Below the pieces are notes generated by a model that saw only the letters and a list, made by a program, of their open reading frames with translations, was not told the origin of the DNA and did no database searches. From Verrucomicrobiota bacterium (GTDB lineage Bacteria; Verrucomicrobiota; Verrucomicrobiia; Limisphaerales; JADLHS01), in NCBI GenBank assembly GCA_029573725.1, contig JAKQDQ010000181.1:124001-188000 (forward strand): a stretch of 64,000 nucleotides of DNA, written 5' to 3'. Shown here piece after piece: positions 62,538-64,000 of this stretch (within the stretch, counting starts at the first letter, position 1; each line of letters starts with the position of its first letter). Position numbers and translations under genes: made by a program.

Positions 62538-64000
62538 GGGTTCGCGGCGGTGCGGAGCGGTGCGGCGGGGGCGCCCGGGACTTCCGCGATTATCGCCGGC
62601 GCGGAATCGGGTGCGGTGCGCACGGCAGTTGCCAGACTGACGATTTGTTCCGTCACCGGTTTGATTTTCTCCGTCAGCAAACGCGGAAAAAAGCCAAACA
62701 CCAGGAGGCTGGCGATTAACAATGCGTAGGGCAGTTTGCGCCAGAGGGTGGCGTCGGCCACGTTGGGAGCATAAGCGCGCGCTTCGTCGGACGGGCCGTG
62801 CATGACCGTGCGGACCGCGCGCAGCATGTAAACGGCGCCAATGATCAGCGCCCCCCAAATCGCCAGCACGACCACCGCGCGTAACGCCGGTTCCGTCCAC
62901 GCCCCGAAGAACACCGTGATTTCGCCCCAGAAATTCAGAAAGCCCGGCAGGCCGCAGCCGGCCATCGCCGCCATGACAAACGCGGTGCCGATGAAACGCA
63001 TTCTGCGCGCCAGCCCCCCCAGCTCACACATCACCAGGGTGCCGGTGTGGTGGTAAATGAAGCCGCTCAAACCAAACGTCAGCGCGGCGAGGAATCCGTG
63101 TGCCACCATGATCAACACCGCGCCAGTCACCCCGACCAGGTTCAGGCTCGCAATTCCCAGGAAGACAAACCCCATGTGGGCCACGCTCGAGTTGCCGTAG
63201 AGCAGATTCAAATCCTTCTGGCGAATCGCCACCCAGCCCACGTAGAGGATGTTGCCCAAACACAGCCAGGCCAGCAGGGTCATCCACCCCTGGGTCGCCT
63301 CCGGCATCATGGGCAAGGCCACCCGGATCAGGCCATAAAGGCCGAATTTCTTCAACACGCCCGCGTGCAGCATGGCGGTGGCGCTTGGCGCCGAACTGTA
63401 ACCGAGCGCCGCCCACGAATGAAACGGCCATAGCGACACGAGAATGCCGAAACCAAACAGCAGCAGCGGGAAGATGAAGTTTTGCGCGCCCAACGCCATC
63501 GTGTGCGCCGCAAAATACTGCGTGAGCGCCGGAATGGCGAACGTGCGCGCGTCCGCCGGCATTTGCAGATACAATGCAATCAGCCCGATCAACGCGAGCA
63601 ATGCGCCGAAGCTCAAATACAGCGTGATCTGGAACGTCGCATAGTTCCTCCGCTCGCCACGACCCCACACGCCGATCATGATGAACGTGGGCACGAGCGC
63701 CAGTTCGTGGAGGAAATAGAAGAAAAACAGGTCGAGCGACATGAACGCGCCGAGAATGCCGCCCGTCATTGTGAGCAGCAGGAGGTAAAATTCCTTCTCG
63801 CGCGATTGGATCTCGAACGCGCAGCACGCCGCCGCGAAGGCGACGATTGCGCCCATCAGCACGAGGCCGACGTTCAAGCCGTCCACGCCGAACTTGCAGG
63901 CGATACCGAGCGATTCCGCCCCCAATCCCGGAATGGTGCCGACAAATTTGTAGCCGTGTTCATCCGCCGGTGCGCCGTTGAACTGCCAGAACATCTGCAC
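62534..64000 (-). CDS. nuoM: NADH-quinone oxidoreductase subunit M, 5' end cut by window edge
   Basis: At least 488 residues, open at the window edge. Features: VDGLNVGLVLMGAIVAFAAA, the Glu-bearing helix FFFYFLHELALVPTFIMIGV with WGRGERRNYATFQITLY, WPFHSWAALGYSSAPSATAM, LHAGVLKKFGLYGLIRVALP and GNSSVAHMGFVFLGIASLNL. The position of the conserved TM7 lysine (FA(I/V)KxP in family members) is FGILVSLWPFHSW, so Leu replaces Lys and Ser replaces Pro. The TM5 Glu and TM8 Lys are kept. The Ala/Pro-rich C-terminus is short. Belongs to complex I. Confidence 0.95.
   Translation of the reverse strand: MQMFWQFNGAPADEHGYKFVGTIPGLGAESLGIACKFGVDGLNVGLVLMGAIVAFAAACCAFEIQSREKEFYLLLLTMTGGILGAFMSLDLFFFYFLHELALVPTFIMIGVWGRGERRNYATFQITLYLSFGALLALIGLIALYLQMPADARTFAIPALTQYFAAHTMALGAQNFIFPLLLFGFGILVSLWPFHSWAALGYSSAPSATAMLHAGVLKKFGLYGLIRVALPMMPEATQGWMTLLAWLCLGNILYVGWVAIRQKDLNLLYGNSSVAHMGFVFLGIASLNLVGVTGAVLIMVAHGFLAALTFGLSGFIYHHTGTLVMCELGGLARRMRFIGTAFVMAAMAGCGLPGFLNFWGEITVFFGAWTEPALRAVVVLAIWGALIIGAVYMLRAVRTVMHGPSDEARAYAPNVADATLWRKLPYALLIASLLVFGFFPRLLTEKIKPVTEQIVSLATAVRTAPDSAPAIIAEVPGAPAAPLRTAANP

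Overview
The window looks like chromosomal DNA from a Verrucomicrobiota bacterium, probably of the Pedosphaerales/Limisphaerales type. The evidence is the 51-residue Chlamydia/Verrucomicrobia small basic protein at 4582-4737, two pseudopilin-like proteins with the [20 protein letters not shown] leader and a DGHAEW tail, giant CotH/lamin-tail surface proteins, a GH97 glycosidase, an exosortase locus, and many short palindromic repeats. The sequence is GC-rich throughout, apart from a visibly AT-richer restriction-modification island. No rRNA, tRNA or CRISPR array was recognised.

Layout. 1-8 kb: housekeeping genes (PilT-type ATPase cut by the window edge, PilZ-like protein, beta-CASP metallo-hydrolase, aminotransferase plus Lrp regulator, small basic protein, pseudouridine synthase, SH3 protein, folD). 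8-22 kb: a secreted and carbohydrate-related block (ceramidase-like protein, toroid protein, LamG/propeller protein, GH97, SGNH hydrolase, a 1612-aa CotH protein, Gfo/Idh/MocA oxidoreductase). 22.2-25.8 kb: a mosaic island with an IS630-type transposase remnant, a truncated PIN toxin, a trpE-like fragment broken by two palindromes, then a control protein, a putative restriction enzyme and a methyltransferase. 25.9-34.8 kb: trpE, a lipoprotein, a second giant CotH protein, a membrane protein and hisI. 35.2-44.3 kb: a MoxR-DUF58-BatA type gene set whose spacers are filled with mobile repeats (a DUF559 gene between inverted repeats, a RAYT transposase inside REP-like palindromes, a GxxExxY gene beside a 159-bp direct duplication). 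44.7-49.3 kb: a frameshifted Calx-beta protein and two pseudopilin-like genes. 49.5-58.4 kb: exopolysaccharide genes with exosortase, EpsI-type protein, sugar transferase, UDP-glucuronate decarboxylase, three glycosyltransferases and an NAD synthase. 58.5-64 kb: complex I subunits nuoN and nuoM with a HerA-like ATPase gene between them.

The strongest signals for something undescribed are repeat-based. One palindrome family brackets the DUF559 gene as a 25-bp perfect inverted repeat and also occurs in frame inside trpE. A trpE-derived fragment carries two other palindromes as clean insertions. A RAYT/REP block sits between two copies of the start of the DUF58 gene. Other points worth checking are a methyltransferase made of one catalytically empty and one active copy of the same domain, an NAD synthase without its glutaminase cysteine, a NuoM without the TM7 lysine, and a poly-G frameshift in a surface protein gene.
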